Shown piece by piece: positions 7,169 through 15,660 of a stretch of 64,000 nucleotides of DNA (positions are counted from its first letter, which is position 1; each line of letters opens with the position of its first letter). Made by a program: the position numbers and the translations under genes. Location: NCBI RefSeq assembly GCF_000021925.1, contig NC_011830.1:1636501-1700500 (forward strand). The letters run 5' to 3'. The notes under the pieces were generated by a model that ran no database searches, was not told where the DNA came from, and saw only the letters and a program-made list of their open reading frames with translations. The DNA is from Desulfitobacterium hafniense DCB-2 (GTDB lineage Bacteria; Bacillota; Desulfitobacteriia; Desulfitobacteriales; Desulfitobacteriaceae).

Positions 7169-8389
7169 ATGGAACGGCTAGCTGTCTATCTCCCGCCTTT
7201 TGCCAGCGATTACTCCGGAGTCTGCTCTGCGCTGTATGAATTGAATTGTCTGATCATTATCGATGATGCCTCATGCTGTACCCGCAATTATGTCACCTAT
7301 GACGAACCCCGCTGGACGGAAAGCACGCGCAGCACCTTTGGTTCCAATCTAAGAACCATTGAAGCAGTGCTGGGGGATGAAGAACGGCTGATCAGCCAGA
7401 CGATTGAAGCGGCAGAGAAGCTCAAGCCGGAATTCATTGCTCTGCTGGGCAGCCCTGTGCCGGCGATCATCGGCAGGGATATGAAGGGTATTGCCCGGGA
7501 GATTGAGGCGCGCAGCGGTTTTGCGGCCTTAGGATTTGCTACGACCGGATTTTCTTATTACAACAAAGGAATTTCGGCCGCCCACCTGCGGCTGCTCCAG
7601 CGATTCGCTGTCCCCGGAATCCCAACGGCTGCCGGACATGTGAATATTTTAGGCCTGACTCCCCTGGATTTCTCGGCCAATGATAACAGCAGAGATCTAA
7701 TTCGTCTGCTGGAAGATAACGGCTTCCGGGTTAACGTAAGCTTTTGGATGGGGACGGAACTGGATCAACTGCGGCGGGCTCCCGCCGCGGAGGTCAATCT
7801 GGTGGTATCCCAGTCCGGTTGGGCGGCTGCCCAATACCTCTATAAAAATTACGGTATTCCCTATGTGGCGGCGGCTCCTTTAGGGATAAGGCACAGCAGG
7901 ATGGTGCTGGAGGCTTTAGGGCAGACCATGGCGGATAAGCAAAATCGGATCATTAAGGATGCCAAGACGGGAACTGGTGCTGCTTGGCTGGCCGCCGGAG
8001 AAGATGGAGCTTGGCCGGCGGCAGGGACAGGGGCTTTGCTGATAATCGGCGATCAGGTAATGGCCAATTCTTTGCGGGCCGCTCTCCGGCAAGCCGATTG
8101 CAGGCAGGACATCACCGTGGCCAGCTTCTTTGACCTGGAACCGGAATTGGCTTTACCCGGCGATCTGCTGCTGAAAAGCGAAAAGCAGCTGATTAAGCTT
8201 TTGCGCAGCGGCGCTTATACAAGGCTTATGGCCGATCCGCTGATCCTCAGTATTCCCGCCGCAGCCGGGCTTAAGGGCCATAGCCTCCCGCACCCGGCCA
8301 TATCCAGCCTGCTGCACTGGCAGGATGTGCCTCTTTTCCTCGGCGAGGAATTTGAAAAGCTCATTTTGAGCTGGAGTGACGGCAATTAA
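7169..8389 (+). CDS. NifK-like nitrogenase component 1 family subunit
   Basis: The 406-residue partner of the NifD-like protein has N-terminal cysteines C19 (YSGVCSAL), C27, and the pair C36-C37 (DDASCC). The region ALLGSPVPAIIGRD (residues 91-104) matches the place where NifK has its third P-cluster cysteine, but a serine (S95) stands there. GFATTGFSYYNKGI is the usual following pattern. The start is ATG 7169, 11 bases after GAGGGG; a GTG at 7160 overlaps the previous stop but sits only two bases from that ribosome site. It is tightly linked to the NifD-like gene. The role is the beta-like subunit of an unknown reductase. Confidence 0.8.
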   Translation: MERLAVYLPPFASDYSGVCSALYELNCLIIIDDASCCTRNYVTYDEPRWTESTRSTFGSNLRTIEAVLGDEERLISQTIEAAEKLKPEFIALLGSPVPAIIGRDMKGIAREIEARSGFAALGFATTGFSYYNKGISAAHLRLLQRFAVPGIPTAAGHVNILGLTPLDFSANDNSRDLIRLLEDNGFRVNVSFWMGTELDQLRRAPAAEVNLVVSQSGWAAAQYLYKNYGIPYVAAAPLGIRHSRMVLEALGQTMADKQNRIIKDAKTGTGAAWLAAGEDGAWPAAGTGALLIIGDQVMANSLRAALRQADCRQDITVASFFDLEPELALPGDLLLKSEKQLIKLLRSGAYTRLMADPLILSIPAAAGLKGHSLPHPAISSLLHWQDVPLFLGEEFEKLILSWSDGN

Positions 8390-8421
8390 AGAATAATTTA
8401 ACAAAGCAAAGGAGAAACAAC

Positions 8422-9624
8422 ATGAGTGAAGATACGAATTTGTTTATCACCAGAGGGGAGGCTTTGGAGCTGCTGTCCAGCTCCTGGAATCCGGAACAGG
8501 AAAGGGAATGGGTCTCCTTAAAAGACGCTTTAGGGCGGGTTACGGCAAAACCCCTCTACTCTCAAAATACCATGCCGGTTTACCGCATCTCCCAGTTGGA
8601 TGGCATTGCCGTCCGCTCCAGTGATTTTATGAATGGCATCCCCGATACTTCAGGCTGGGTGAAAGGTGTGGACTATGTTCAGGCCGATACCGGGGATGAC
8701 TTCCCCGATGAGTTCGATACGGTTATTCCCGTCGAGGATACTCATTACGACAGCGACGGCCGGCTTAGTTTGGCCAAGGGCCTTACTCTGAAAGCAGGAG
8801 ACTGTGTAGGAGCGGCAGGAACAGCAGTGCGCCAGGGGGATCTGATCGCCGACGCTCAGGTCAGGCTGACTCCTTTGCACCTCAGCATGCTGGCCCTGAG
8901 CGGCATTTATCATTTGGAAGTGCTCCGGAAGCCCAGAGTCATTTATATCCCCACCGGAAGCGAATTGATTACAGCCGGAATCAGACCGGAGCGGGGTCAA
9001 ACCATCGAGAGCAACAGCTTAATGGTAACCGCTTTGCTGGAGCAATGGGGAGCGGATGTGACCTGCTATCCCATTATCAAGGACAAGCCTGAGGAACTGG
9101 CGGAAGCTTTGGATAAAGCCCTGCAGGCCGCTGATCTTGTTTTGATCAACGGTGGCTCCTCCAAGGGCGCTGAGGATTTCAACACCGCTCTCCTGAGAAA
9201 AAGGGCCGATCTTTTCCGGCACGGAGTCAGGGCTATTCCCGGCCGACCGGTGGGTATGGCCATCATCGCTGGTAAACCGGTGATCAATATGCCCGGACCT
9301 ACTTTTGCCACATTTTTGGCCATGGATTGGTGTGTCTCCGGTCTGGTCCATCATTATTACGGACTGCCGGCACCCCAGCGGCCGAAAGTCAAGGTCAGCT
9401 TAACCAAAGCTCTTGAGAAGCGGCCTGATTACGAATTCTATTTCAGGCTGATGGTGACCGGGAAGGACGGGGGCTATGAAGCCACTCCCCTGGGCTGGGA
9501 TCGGAATCTGCCCGATTCCCTATTGAAAATGGACGCAATTTTGATCGTGCCCATCGGTGTTGCCGGGTATCAAGCAGGAGAAGAGGTTGAAGTGGAGCTC
9601 ATGTGCGGGCCTGAATATCTTTGA
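8422..9624 (+). CDS. Second MoeA-like protein
   Basis: The 400-residue protein is nearer to standard MoeA than the first: ISQLDGIAVRSSDF (usual SxMDGYA), IPTGSELITAG (usual TGDEL, so the aspartate is a serine), NGGSSKGAEDF (usual GGVSVGxxDY), and MPGPTFATF where PGNPVS is normal. It has no N-terminal cysteine motif. Both MoeA-like proteins flank the NifHDK-like genes, so a heteromeric metal-insertion or nucleotide-activation step is plausible. MoeA enzymes are dimers acting in the cytoplasm. The ribosome site is AAAGGAGAAACA before ATG 8422. The changes suggest it no longer makes ordinary Moco, but this is inference. Confidence 0.78.
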   Translation: MSEDTNLFITRGEALELLSSSWNPEQEREWVSLKDALGRVTAKPLYSQNTMPVYRISQLDGIAVRSSDFMNGIPDTSGWVKGVDYVQADTGDDFPDEFDTVIPVEDTHYDSDGRLSLAKGLTLKAGDCVGAAGTAVRQGDLIADAQVRLTPLHLSMLALSGIYHLEVLRKPRVIYIPTGSELITAGIRPERGQTIESNSLMVTALLEQWGADVTCYPIIKDKPEELAEALDKALQAADLVLINGGSSKGAEDFNTALLRKRADLFRHGVRAIPGRPVGMAIIAGKPVINMPGPTFATFLAMDWCVSGLVHHYYGLPAPQRPKVKVSLTKALEKRPDYEFYFRLMVTGKDGGYEATPLGWDRNLPDSLLKMDAILIVPIGVAGYQAGEEVEVELMCGPEYL

Positions 9625-9659
9625 ACAACACTTCATTCAGTAATAAAGGGGAGTCAAGA

Positions 9660-10682
9660 TTGAAGATCAGAAACAGTGAATATTTTGGTGTCAAGATCCT
9701 GCTCCTGGTAGCTTTAACAGTGGCATTGTTTTTCGGCTCCTTTCTGGTGGGACGCTATCCGATTCCCCCCCAGACGGTCATGGATATCATCCTCTCCCAA
9801 TTTTTACCCATCCCCCAATACTGGGATTCTACCCTGGAAACGGTGGTTATGCAGGTACGCTTGCCCAGGATTGCCCTCGGTATTCTGGTGGGAGGGGCCC
9901 TGTCCGTTTCCGGTGCTTCTTACCAGACCCTGTTTAAGAACCCTATGGTCTCGCCGGATCTGCTGGGCGTGTCGGCGGGGGCGGGCTTCGGAGCGGCTCT
10001 GGCCATGATCAATGATGGTTCATGGTGGCAGATCCAGACCACGGCCTTTACTTTTGGCATGATCGCCGTTATAGCCGCCTATATCATCGCTTATGTCTTC
10101 GGGAGGCAGACGATTACGATCCTGATTCTGGGCGGGGTTGTGGTTTCCAGCTTGTTTCAGTCTTTGATTTCTATTATCAAGACCTTAGCCGATACGGAAA
10201 ACCAATTGCCGGCCATTACCTTTTGGCTGATGGGGGGCTTGGGCAAAGGGGCCAATCAGGATGTGATGCTGATGCTGCCGGCCATGGTGCTTTCCCTGGC
10301 GCTGCTCTTCCTGTTTCGCAATCAAATCAATGCTCTGGCTGCCGGGGAGGATGAGGCGGCCACCATGGGGGTCAATGTGCCCCTGGTCAAGCTGATAGTC
10401 ATCTGCAGCTCCACCCTGATGACGGTTTGCTCCGTCAGTATCTGCGGTATTATCGGCTGGGTGGGCATGGTCGTCCCCCATATTGCCCGGATGCTTACCG
10501 GTGCCAATTACTCTAAGTTGGTGGCCACATCCTTCTTTATCGGCGGGGTTTTTCTGCTCCTGATCGATAATATCATCCGCGGTGTGGAAGGGGTTGAACT
10601 CCCCCTCGGCGTACTGACAGCTTTGGTGGGTACTCCCGTCTTTGTCCTCCTGCTGTCCAGAGTGAAAAAGGGGTGGTCCTGA
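9660..10682 (+). CDS. FecCD-family ABC transporter permease
   Basis: This 340-residue inner-membrane protein has about ten hydrophobic segments and the FecCD/BtuC hallmarks: VRLPRIALGILVGGALSVSG, NPMVSPDLLGVSAGAGFG, and GWVGMVVPHIARMLTG near the C-terminus. Family members import ferric siderophores, haem, corrinoids and, in the MolB type, molybdate or tungstate. With two MoeA-like genes in the operon, a MolB-like oxyanion or metal-complex importer is as likely as a siderophore system. The start is TTG 9660, eight bases after GGGGAG; the longer frame from TTG 9621 overlaps the previous stop without a good site. It overlaps the ATPase gene by one base. Confidence 0.85.
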   Translation: MKIRNSEYFGVKILLLVALTVALFFGSFLVGRYPIPPQTVMDIILSQFLPIPQYWDSTLETVVMQVRLPRIALGILVGGALSVSGASYQTLFKNPMVSPDLLGVSAGAGFGAALAMINDGSWWQIQTTAFTFGMIAVIAAYIIAYVFGRQTITILILGGVVVSSLFQSLISIIKTLADTENQLPAITFWLMGGLGKGANQDVMLMLPAMVLSLALLFLFRNQINALAAGEDEAATMGVNVPLVKLIVICSSTLMTVCSVSICGIIGWVGMVVPHIARMLTGANYSKLVATSFFIGGVFLLLIDNIIRGVEGVELPLGVLTALVGTPVFVLLLSRVKKGWS

Positions 10683-11470
10683 TGCTGAGTGTTAAAAGCT
10701 TAAGTTTCCACTACCAACCGGAACGAATCATCCTCAAAGATATTTCCTTTGATCTGGACAGCCATGAGATTCTTTGCCTGCTGGGGCCCAACGGGACCGG
10801 TAAAACCACTCTGCTCAGATGCATCCTTTCCCTCAATAAAATGAAAAGCGGCCGGATTACCCTGAATGGTTTGGAGTTAAGCAAAATTTCCCCCAAAAGG
10901 CGGGCGGAGATGATGGCTTATGTCCCTCAGGCTACCACGGTGGCTTTCCCTTACGAAGCCGCGGAGATCGTACAGATGGGGCGGGTCGTCAATCTGTCCC
11001 TGGGAGCCCGGCCCTCGGCACGGGATCGGAAGCTGGCTGAAGAAGCCATGGAGAAGATGGGAATTCTGCACATGAGCAGCTATCCCTTTAATGAGATGAG
11101 CGGCGGAGAAAAGCAGATGGTGCTGATCGCCAGAGCCATTGCCCAACAGGCCAAAATTCTGGTCATGGATGAGCCTACCGCCAATCTGGATTATTATAAC
11201 CAAGTAAAAATGCTCAAGGTGATCAAAGCCTTGGCTGAGCAGGGGTACGCCATCTTAATGACGTCCCATTTTCCGGATCACGCCTTTCTGGCCTGCAGCA
11301 AAGCGGTGCTCATGCGGGACGGCGTGATCATGGCCCAAGGACACCCTGATGAGGTCGTAACCACCGAGAATCTGACCAGGCTTTATTCTACCCCTGTCTG
11401 TGTAGCTGAAGCCAGATTGGATGCTATGGATACCGCTATGAAAGTGTGTATCCCGGTTATGAATAATTAA
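10682..11470 (+). CDS. ABC transporter ATPase (FecE/MolC type)
   Basis: This 262-residue nucleotide-binding subunit has Walker A GPNGTGKTT, the signature MSGGEKQMVLIARA, Walker B ILVMDEPTANLD and the switch histidine in MTSHFPDHA. It powers the adjacent FecCD-type permease. The stop of the permease and the start overlap in a TGATG, with AAGGGG as ribosome site, showing translational coupling. I take ATG 10682 over GTG 10673 because of that spacing. The substrate follows from the permease and lipoprotein and is not set by this gene. Confidence 0.88.
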   Translation: MLSVKSLSFHYQPERIILKDISFDLDSHEILCLLGPNGTGKTTLLRCILSLNKMKSGRITLNGLELSKISPKRRAEMMAYVPQATTVAFPYEAAEIVQMGRVVNLSLGARPSARDRKLAEEAMEKMGILHMSSYPFNEMSGGEKQMVLIARAIAQQAKILVMDEPTANLDYYNQVKMLKVIKALAEQGYAILMTSHFPDHAFLACSKAVLMRDGVIMAQGHPDEVVTTENLTRLYSTPVCVAEARLDAMDTAMKVCIPVMNN

Positions 11471-11495
11471 AAAACAAAACAAAAGGAGAGGTATC

Positions 11496-12578
11496 ATGAA
11501 ACTGAAAAGAAAAATTCTTGCCCTGCTTATGGCGGCTCTGCTTGCTGTGAGCCTGGCCGGCTGCGGACAAACCAGCCAGGCCCCTGCCAATCCACCGGCT
11601 GCACCAGAGGCCAGCACTCCAACTGAACGCACAGTCACCGATATGGCCGGACGCACAGTGACTCTGCCTGCTGAAGTTAAAACTGTAGGAACCTTCGGCT
11701 CCATCGGCGTTCTTAACGCCTTTGTGGAAACCCTGAGCGCAGGGGAAAGACTCGCCAACGAAGGCTCCCCATCCTTTGTCAAAAGCCCCACCTGGGAAAA
11801 ATATCAGTACCAATTCACACCTCATATCAAGAATCTGAAACCTTTCCAAGGTGCGGACAACGAACTGCTGATGGAAAATATCCTGGCCGCCAAACCGGAT
11901 GTTTGCCTGACCATGAGTACCGACCTGACCGAACAGCTGGAAAAGCAAGGACTCAATGTGGTTCAGCTTTCCTGGACGAAGACCGAAGATGTCAAAGAAT
12001 GCATCACTCTCCTGGGCGAAGTGCTCAACCAGCAGGAAGTTGCCGCCGATTATCTGAAATACTTCGATGATATGTTGGCCAAAACGGCAGACCTGACCAA
12101 AGATATTAAGGATGCCGATAAGAAAACCGTGGTTTATGGCAACGTGAGCAAATTCTCCCAACCCCATGTGATCGCCGAATGGTGGATTGATAAAGCCGGC
12201 GGCATCAGCGTGACCAGCGAGGCTATGACGAAAGCGAATAAAGAATCCCTGACCTATACTCTGGAGGATTTGCTGAAGTGGAATCCGGATGTGATGTTCG
12301 TAGCCAGCGCCGCCGAGAAGAAAGACGTCCTGGCAGACGCCCGTTTGGGTGAGATTACCGCTGTCAAGAACGGCGCCATCTATATCGTCCCCCGCATTGC
12401 TCATGTCTGGGGCAACCGCACCACCGAACAGCCCCTGACCATTATGTGGGCTATGAACAAACTCTATCCCGAGATCGTAACGGACAGCCAGCTGGCGGAA
12501 GATATCTCCTACTTCTACAGCCACTTCTTCAAATACGATTTCAATGCTGACCAGCTTAAGGAGATTATGGGCCAATAA
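11496..12578 (+). CDS. ABC transporter substrate-binding lipoprotein (TroA/BtuF-like fold)
   Basis: The 360-residue protein starts with a lipoprotein signal peptide, MKLKRKILALLMAALLAVSL, and a LAGC lipobox, with the lipidated cysteine near residue 23. The mature protein begins TDMAGRTVTLPAEVKTVGTF, the usual opening of iron-complex, corrinoid and molybdate-type binding proteins partnered with FecCD permeases. Near the C-terminus RIAHVWGNRTTEQPLTIMW is a conserved pocket region of this class. It would sit on the outside of the membrane and deliver substrate to the permease two genes upstream. The Shine-Dalgarno AAAGGAGAGG fits ATG 11496. Confidence 0.85.
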   Translation: MKLKRKILALLMAALLAVSLAGCGQTSQAPANPPAAPEASTPTERTVTDMAGRTVTLPAEVKTVGTFGSIGVLNAFVETLSAGERLANEGSPSFVKSPTWEKYQYQFTPHIKNLKPFQGADNELLMENILAAKPDVCLTMSTDLTEQLEKQGLNVVQLSWTKTEDVKECITLLGEVLNQQEVAADYLKYFDDMLAKTADLTKDIKDADKKTVVYGNVSKFSQPHVIAEWWIDKAGGISVTSEAMTKANKESLTYTLEDLLKWNPDVMFVASAAEKKDVLADARLGEITAVKNGAIYIVPRIAHVWGNRTTEQPLTIMWAMNKLYPEIVTDSQLAEDISYFYSHFFKYDFNADQLKEIMGQ

Positions 12579-12612
12579 TGATTGTGGCCGGCTGAGCAGC
12601 CGTTGCAACCCA

Positions 12613-12651
12613 GTAGCTCTGCGTTGACGCTGTACGTTTACGCAGAGCTAC
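12613..12651 (+). other. Twelve-base-pair hairpin before the radical SAM gene
   Basis: GTAGCTCTGCGT and ACGCAGAGCTAC are perfect complements with a 15-base loop. No T-run follows, so it is not a standard terminator. It may partly separate the importer genes from the radical SAM gene, which starts 59 bases later. Confidence 0.5.
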
Positions 12652-12709
12652 AATTCAATACAGCGGGACAATTCTACAGCGGATAATCCTATGGAAAAGA
12701 GGGAGTGAC

Positions 12710-13723
12710 ATGTATCCGAATTTAACCAGTGAGCAGGCTTTGCTCATTTTGCAAAGTGCCCGGAATCCGGATAAAGCCTATGATTTATTTGCCCAGGCGG
12801 CAGAAGTCAGAGACAAAGTTTTTGGTAAACGCTTATGGTGGTCTTCAGGCTCAGGCGGTATTTTCCCTTGCCTGGTCAAGCCCCGTTGCTCCTATTGCAC
12901 TTATTATACAGAAAAGCTGTTTCCCACCGATGTTTTGCTGACAGGTCTGGAACTCATTGAAAGTTTGGGGATTCAGCAGTTCCATATCAGCGGCGGAACG
13001 GATCTGGACGAAGGGTATGACGAACAGCTGCTGGAGCTTGTGCAAGCCATTAAAACCCGTTCAGGCTTAAAGCTGGAAATCAATCTGGGACCGTCTTTTC
13101 GGCAAGAAACCGTTCTGGAGTTAAAGAAACTGGGCATCGACAGCGTTACCAGCTCCCTGGAGTGCAACACGCCGGCGATCTTTGCCAGGGCCAAGCCCGG
13201 TGATAGTCTGGAACGGCGCCGTGAATTGCTGCACCATTGTGAAGAGGCGGATATGCCCAGCCGCTCCATGATGCTCCTGGGACTGGGGGAAACCGATCAG
13301 GAGAGAATTGAGCATTTGTTCTATTTGCAGCAGTTTAAAAAACTCTATCAGCTGCGTTTATCCCGTTTTATGCCTTTTCCGGGAACTCTTTATAAGGACA
13401 GGTCCCGCTGCTCACCCTGGGATACTGCTCTGATCACGGCGATGGCCCGCCTGATTCTGCCCAATCTGGAGATCAGTTTGGCGGCAGGCAACAGCAATGA
13501 TGATATACCCCTGTGGTATCTGGCGGGAGGGGGCAGCCAACTGCTCGGCGTATCCATCACCAGAAAGGAACCCCCGGCGACTCCGGATGTGGATGTCTAT
13601 GCCATCGGGGAAGGAGCCTATGTGGTCGATAAGCGCCAACAGGTGGCCAGGGTCCTGGAGGGCATGAATCTGGAGGTTACTTGTGAGATGCCGGATTACC
13701 GGGCCCTTCAGTCACAATTTTAA
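12710..13723 (+). CDS. Radical SAM protein with a Cx5Cx2C motif (HmdB/HcgA-like)
   Basis: This 337-residue radical SAM enzyme belongs to the biotin synthase/HydE/PylB-like group. The usual Cx3Cx2C iron-sulfur motif is replaced by C54-x5-C60-x2-C63 (PCLVKPRCSYC). That Cx5Cx2C spacing is known from HmdB (HcgA), which takes part in making the iron-guanylylpyridinol cofactor of [Fe]-hydrogenase. A GGTDLDEGYDE stretch (SAM contact), LEINLGPS and SLECNTP follow. It lies on the same strand behind the nitrogenase-like operon, so it is a natural candidate for making an organic or organometallic cofactor for it. Its last 47 bases overlap the convergent tyrS. Confidence 0.8.
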   Translation: MYPNLTSEQALLILQSARNPDKAYDLFAQAAEVRDKVFGKRLWWSSGSGGIFPCLVKPRCSYCTYYTEKLFPTDVLLTGLELIESLGIQQFHISGGTDLDEGYDEQLLELVQAIKTRSGLKLEINLGPSFRQETVLELKKLGIDSVTSSLECNTPAIFARAKPGDSLERRRELLHHCEEADMPSRSMMLLGLGETDQERIEHLFYLQQFKKLYQLRLSRFMPFPGTLYKDRSRCSPWDTALITAMARLILPNLEISLAAGNSNDDIPLWYLAGGGSQLLGVSITRKEPPATPDVDVYAIGEGAYVVDKRQQVARVLEGMNLEVTCEMPDYRALQSQF

Positions 13724-14909
13724 CAAAACATTTTTTACCGATTTTCAAGACATCTCCATCGGCTAAGACCCGGTCCAGATCACTGATTTTCTGCTGATTG
13801 AGCTGGACGCCCCCTTGTTGAACCAGACGTCTGAATTCCCCATTGCTGGCGGTAAAGCCACTTTGGACGAGGAGGGGAACAAGCTCAATCAGCCGGCTTC
13901 GGGCCTTGACGGGCAGCACGGGGAGCTGAGCGGGGATGGCCTTCTTGCTGAAGGCGGCCTCATAATATGCTTTGGCAGTCATGACATCCTGTTCTGTGTG
14001 ATACAGCCGGGTGATGATCTCGGCCAAAGCATATTTGACATCCCGGGGATTTTTACCCTGGGCCAGCTCTACCCGGAAGGCTTCGATGCGGTCCGGGTGT
14101 TCATCAGTGGCCAGTTCAAAGTATTTCAGAATCAAGGGATCGGGGACTTCCATGACCTTTTTAAACATCACCGGGGCAGGCTCATAGACTCCGATATAGT
14201 TCCCCAGGCTCTTGCTCATTTTTTCCACGCCGTCCAGCCCTTCTAAAAGCGGCATAAACATGGCGATCTGTTGGGGCTGCCCCATGGCCTTTTGCAACGT
14301 CCTGCCCATGAGGATGTTAAAGGTCTGGTCGGTGCCGCCCAGCTCTATATCTGTTTGCAGAGCGACTGAATCATAGGCCTGCATTAAAGGGTAGAAGAAC
14401 TCATGGATGCCGATGGGGACATTGCCGCTGAACCGCTTTTGGAAATCGTCCCGTTCCAGCATCCGGGCCACCGTAGTGGTGGCGGCAAGCTTGAGAACAT
14501 CCTCGAAATTCAGTTTGCTGAGCCATTCACTATTATAACGGACCGTGGTTTTTTCCTTATCCAGCACCTTGAAGATCTGCTCGAAATAGGTGCGGGCATT
14601 TTCCTTAACCTGTTCATCGGAAAGGGCTGTGCGGCCCTTGGCTTTGCCGGATGGATCACCGATCTTGCCGGTAAAATCGCCGATCACGATCACCGCTTCG
14701 TGACCCAGATCCTGCAGCTGCTTAATTTTGCGCAGCACTACGGCATGGCCCAGATGAATATCCGGTGCGCTGGGATCAAGCCCCAGCTTGATGACCAGAG
14801 GGCGGCGGTTTTTATGGGATTCCGCCAGTTTGTTTTTCAGTTCCTCAGCATTGACCAGCATACTGACTCCTTTGGTAATGATCTGAAATTGTTCTGCTAT
14901 TGTTTGCAT
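13677..14909 (-). CDS. tyrS: Tyrosyl-tRNA synthetase
   Basis: The 410-residue class I synthetase attaches tyrosine to tRNA-Tyr in the cytoplasm. The HIGH motif appears as HLGH in DIHLGHAVVLRKI, the KMSKS motif as KMSKSLGN, and VIGDFTGKIGDPSG and YPLMQAYDSVAL are typical of the TyrZ-like bacterial type. The C-terminus has an S4 RNA-binding domain (FRRLVQQGGVQLN). ATG 14909 has GGAGGAG; a second ATG with its own AAAGGAG lies 16 codons in, but family N-termini favour the first. A T-box leader precedes it, so it is induced when uncharged tRNA-Tyr builds up. Confidence 0.95.
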   Translation of the reverse strand: MQTIAEQFQIITKGVSMLVNAEELKNKLAESHKNRRPLVIKLGLDPSAPDIHLGHAVVLRKIKQLQDLGHEAVIVIGDFTGKIGDPSGKAKGRTALSDEQVKENARTYFEQIFKVLDKEKTTVRYNSEWLSKLNFEDVLKLAATTTVARMLERDDFQKRFSGNVPIGIHEFFYPLMQAYDSVALQTDIELGGTDQTFNILMGRTLQKAMGQPQQIAMFMPLLEGLDGVEKMSKSLGNYIGVYEPAPVMFKKVMEVPDPLILKYFELATDEHPDRIEAFRVELAQGKNPRDVKYALAEIITRLYHTEQDVMTAKAYYEAAFSKKAIPAQLPVLPVKARSRLIELVPLLVQSGFTASNGEFRRLVQQGGVQLNQQKISDLDRVLADGDVLKIGKKCFVKIVTEGPGNPASHK

Positions 14910-14936
14910 AGTGACTCCTCCTTGATTAAAATAAAA

Positions 14937-15185
14937 ACAAAAAACTCCCGTCCTTCATTGCCAGAAGGACGAGAGTATGCTCCCGTGTTACCACCTTACC
15001 TTTACGAACAATTCCCATTGCCCGCCTCTTCGAGTACGCCATGGATATGGGTATACTCTAGCACTATAACGTGTGCAGGAAACCGTCACAGCCTACTGAA
15101 AGATGTTCGGTGTGAAGCTCAAAGAGGTATTCATAACCAGCCTGCCAAGCGCCTCTCATCAGCCGGCAACTTTCTGTTTGCGGTA
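14937..15185 (-). promoter_or_regulatory. T-box leader of tyrS, tyrosine specifier
   Basis: On the minus strand the conserved T-box AAGGTGGTAACACGGGAG (antiterminator bulge) is followed by a terminator stem, CTCTCGTCCTTC with GAAGGACGGGAG, and a T-run. Stem I includes GATGAGAGGCGCTTGG and a specifier loop where TAC (positions 15127-15129, complement GTA) reads tyrosine. Uncharged tRNA-Tyr would bind both sites and prevent termination. Confidence 0.9.
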
Positions 15186-15280
15186 CGGGTTATTACTTGT
15201 TCTTATCACAGCTTTTGTTTTGCTACTCCGAAATGCAGAAAGCTCTGCAAATCTTGATTGGAGATATTAAATTAGGGTCT

Positions 15281-15309
15281 ATTGTAGTAAAGTAAGGGAG
15301 AGTTGTCAA
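15281..15309 (-). promoter_or_regulatory. Promoter of the tyrS leader
   Basis: On the minus strand TTGACA (15309-15304) and TACAAT (15286-15281) are spaced by 17 bases. This is an almost ideal housekeeping promoter, about 100 bases ahead of stem I of the T-box. Confidence 0.8.
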
Positions 15310-15477
15310 GTGTCAACTCATGCACCAATTCAAAGGTCGGTTCGCTCAAGCGTCTGAGAAAGTTGCTCAGAAGGCAGGAGAGTGTTATGCTAGGCTGAAA
15401 AGGGTTAAACTGAAATAGGGGACCCGCTTCAGGGCGGGGGAAGTGGAATAAAGATTTTAATAGAGCGTAAAAATACT

Positions 15478-15503
15478 AAAGGCCAGCGTTTGCTGGCCTT
15501 TAG
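15478..15503 (-). terminator. Terminator of the spore protein gene
   Basis: TAAAGGCCAGC and GCTGGCCTTTA arms with a four-base loop lie just behind the spore protein stop codon. On the minus strand they are followed by GTATTTTT. Confidence 0.7.
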
Positions 15504-15513
15504 CGGCAGTTAT

Positions 15514-15660
15514 TTATCGTTTGCCAAAGCTTTCAAATGTACGACGAACCATTTCTCCACCAACGGAACCGTTTTGACGGGAAGTGGCATCCGGACCTAA
15601 GGTGACGTTAAATTGGGTTGCTACCGTGTTTTTGTCTACAGGTAAATTGTACTTTGCCAT
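15514..15660 (-). CDS. Small acid-soluble spore protein, alpha/beta-type-like
   Basis: This 48-residue protein runs MAKYNLPVDKNTVATQFNVT, LGPDATSRQNGSVGGEMVRR, TFESFGKR. The block GPDATSRQNGSVGGEMVRR matches the DNA-binding signature of alpha/beta SASPs (GADTTARANGSVGGEITKR). Such proteins coat DNA in spores and protect it from UV and heat. It is shorter than the usual 60-70 residues because the N-terminal helix is reduced. The ribosome site is GGGAGG, seven bases before ATG 15660. It marks the organism as a spore former. Confidence 0.88.
   Translation of the reverse strand: MAKYNLPVDKNTVATQFNVTLGPDATSRQNGSVGGEMVRRTFESFGKR

Noticed and set aside
11457..12608. Long minus-strand frame opposite the binding lipoprotein
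   Set aside because: It is the shadow of a strongly coding plus-strand gene with signal peptide and family motifs.
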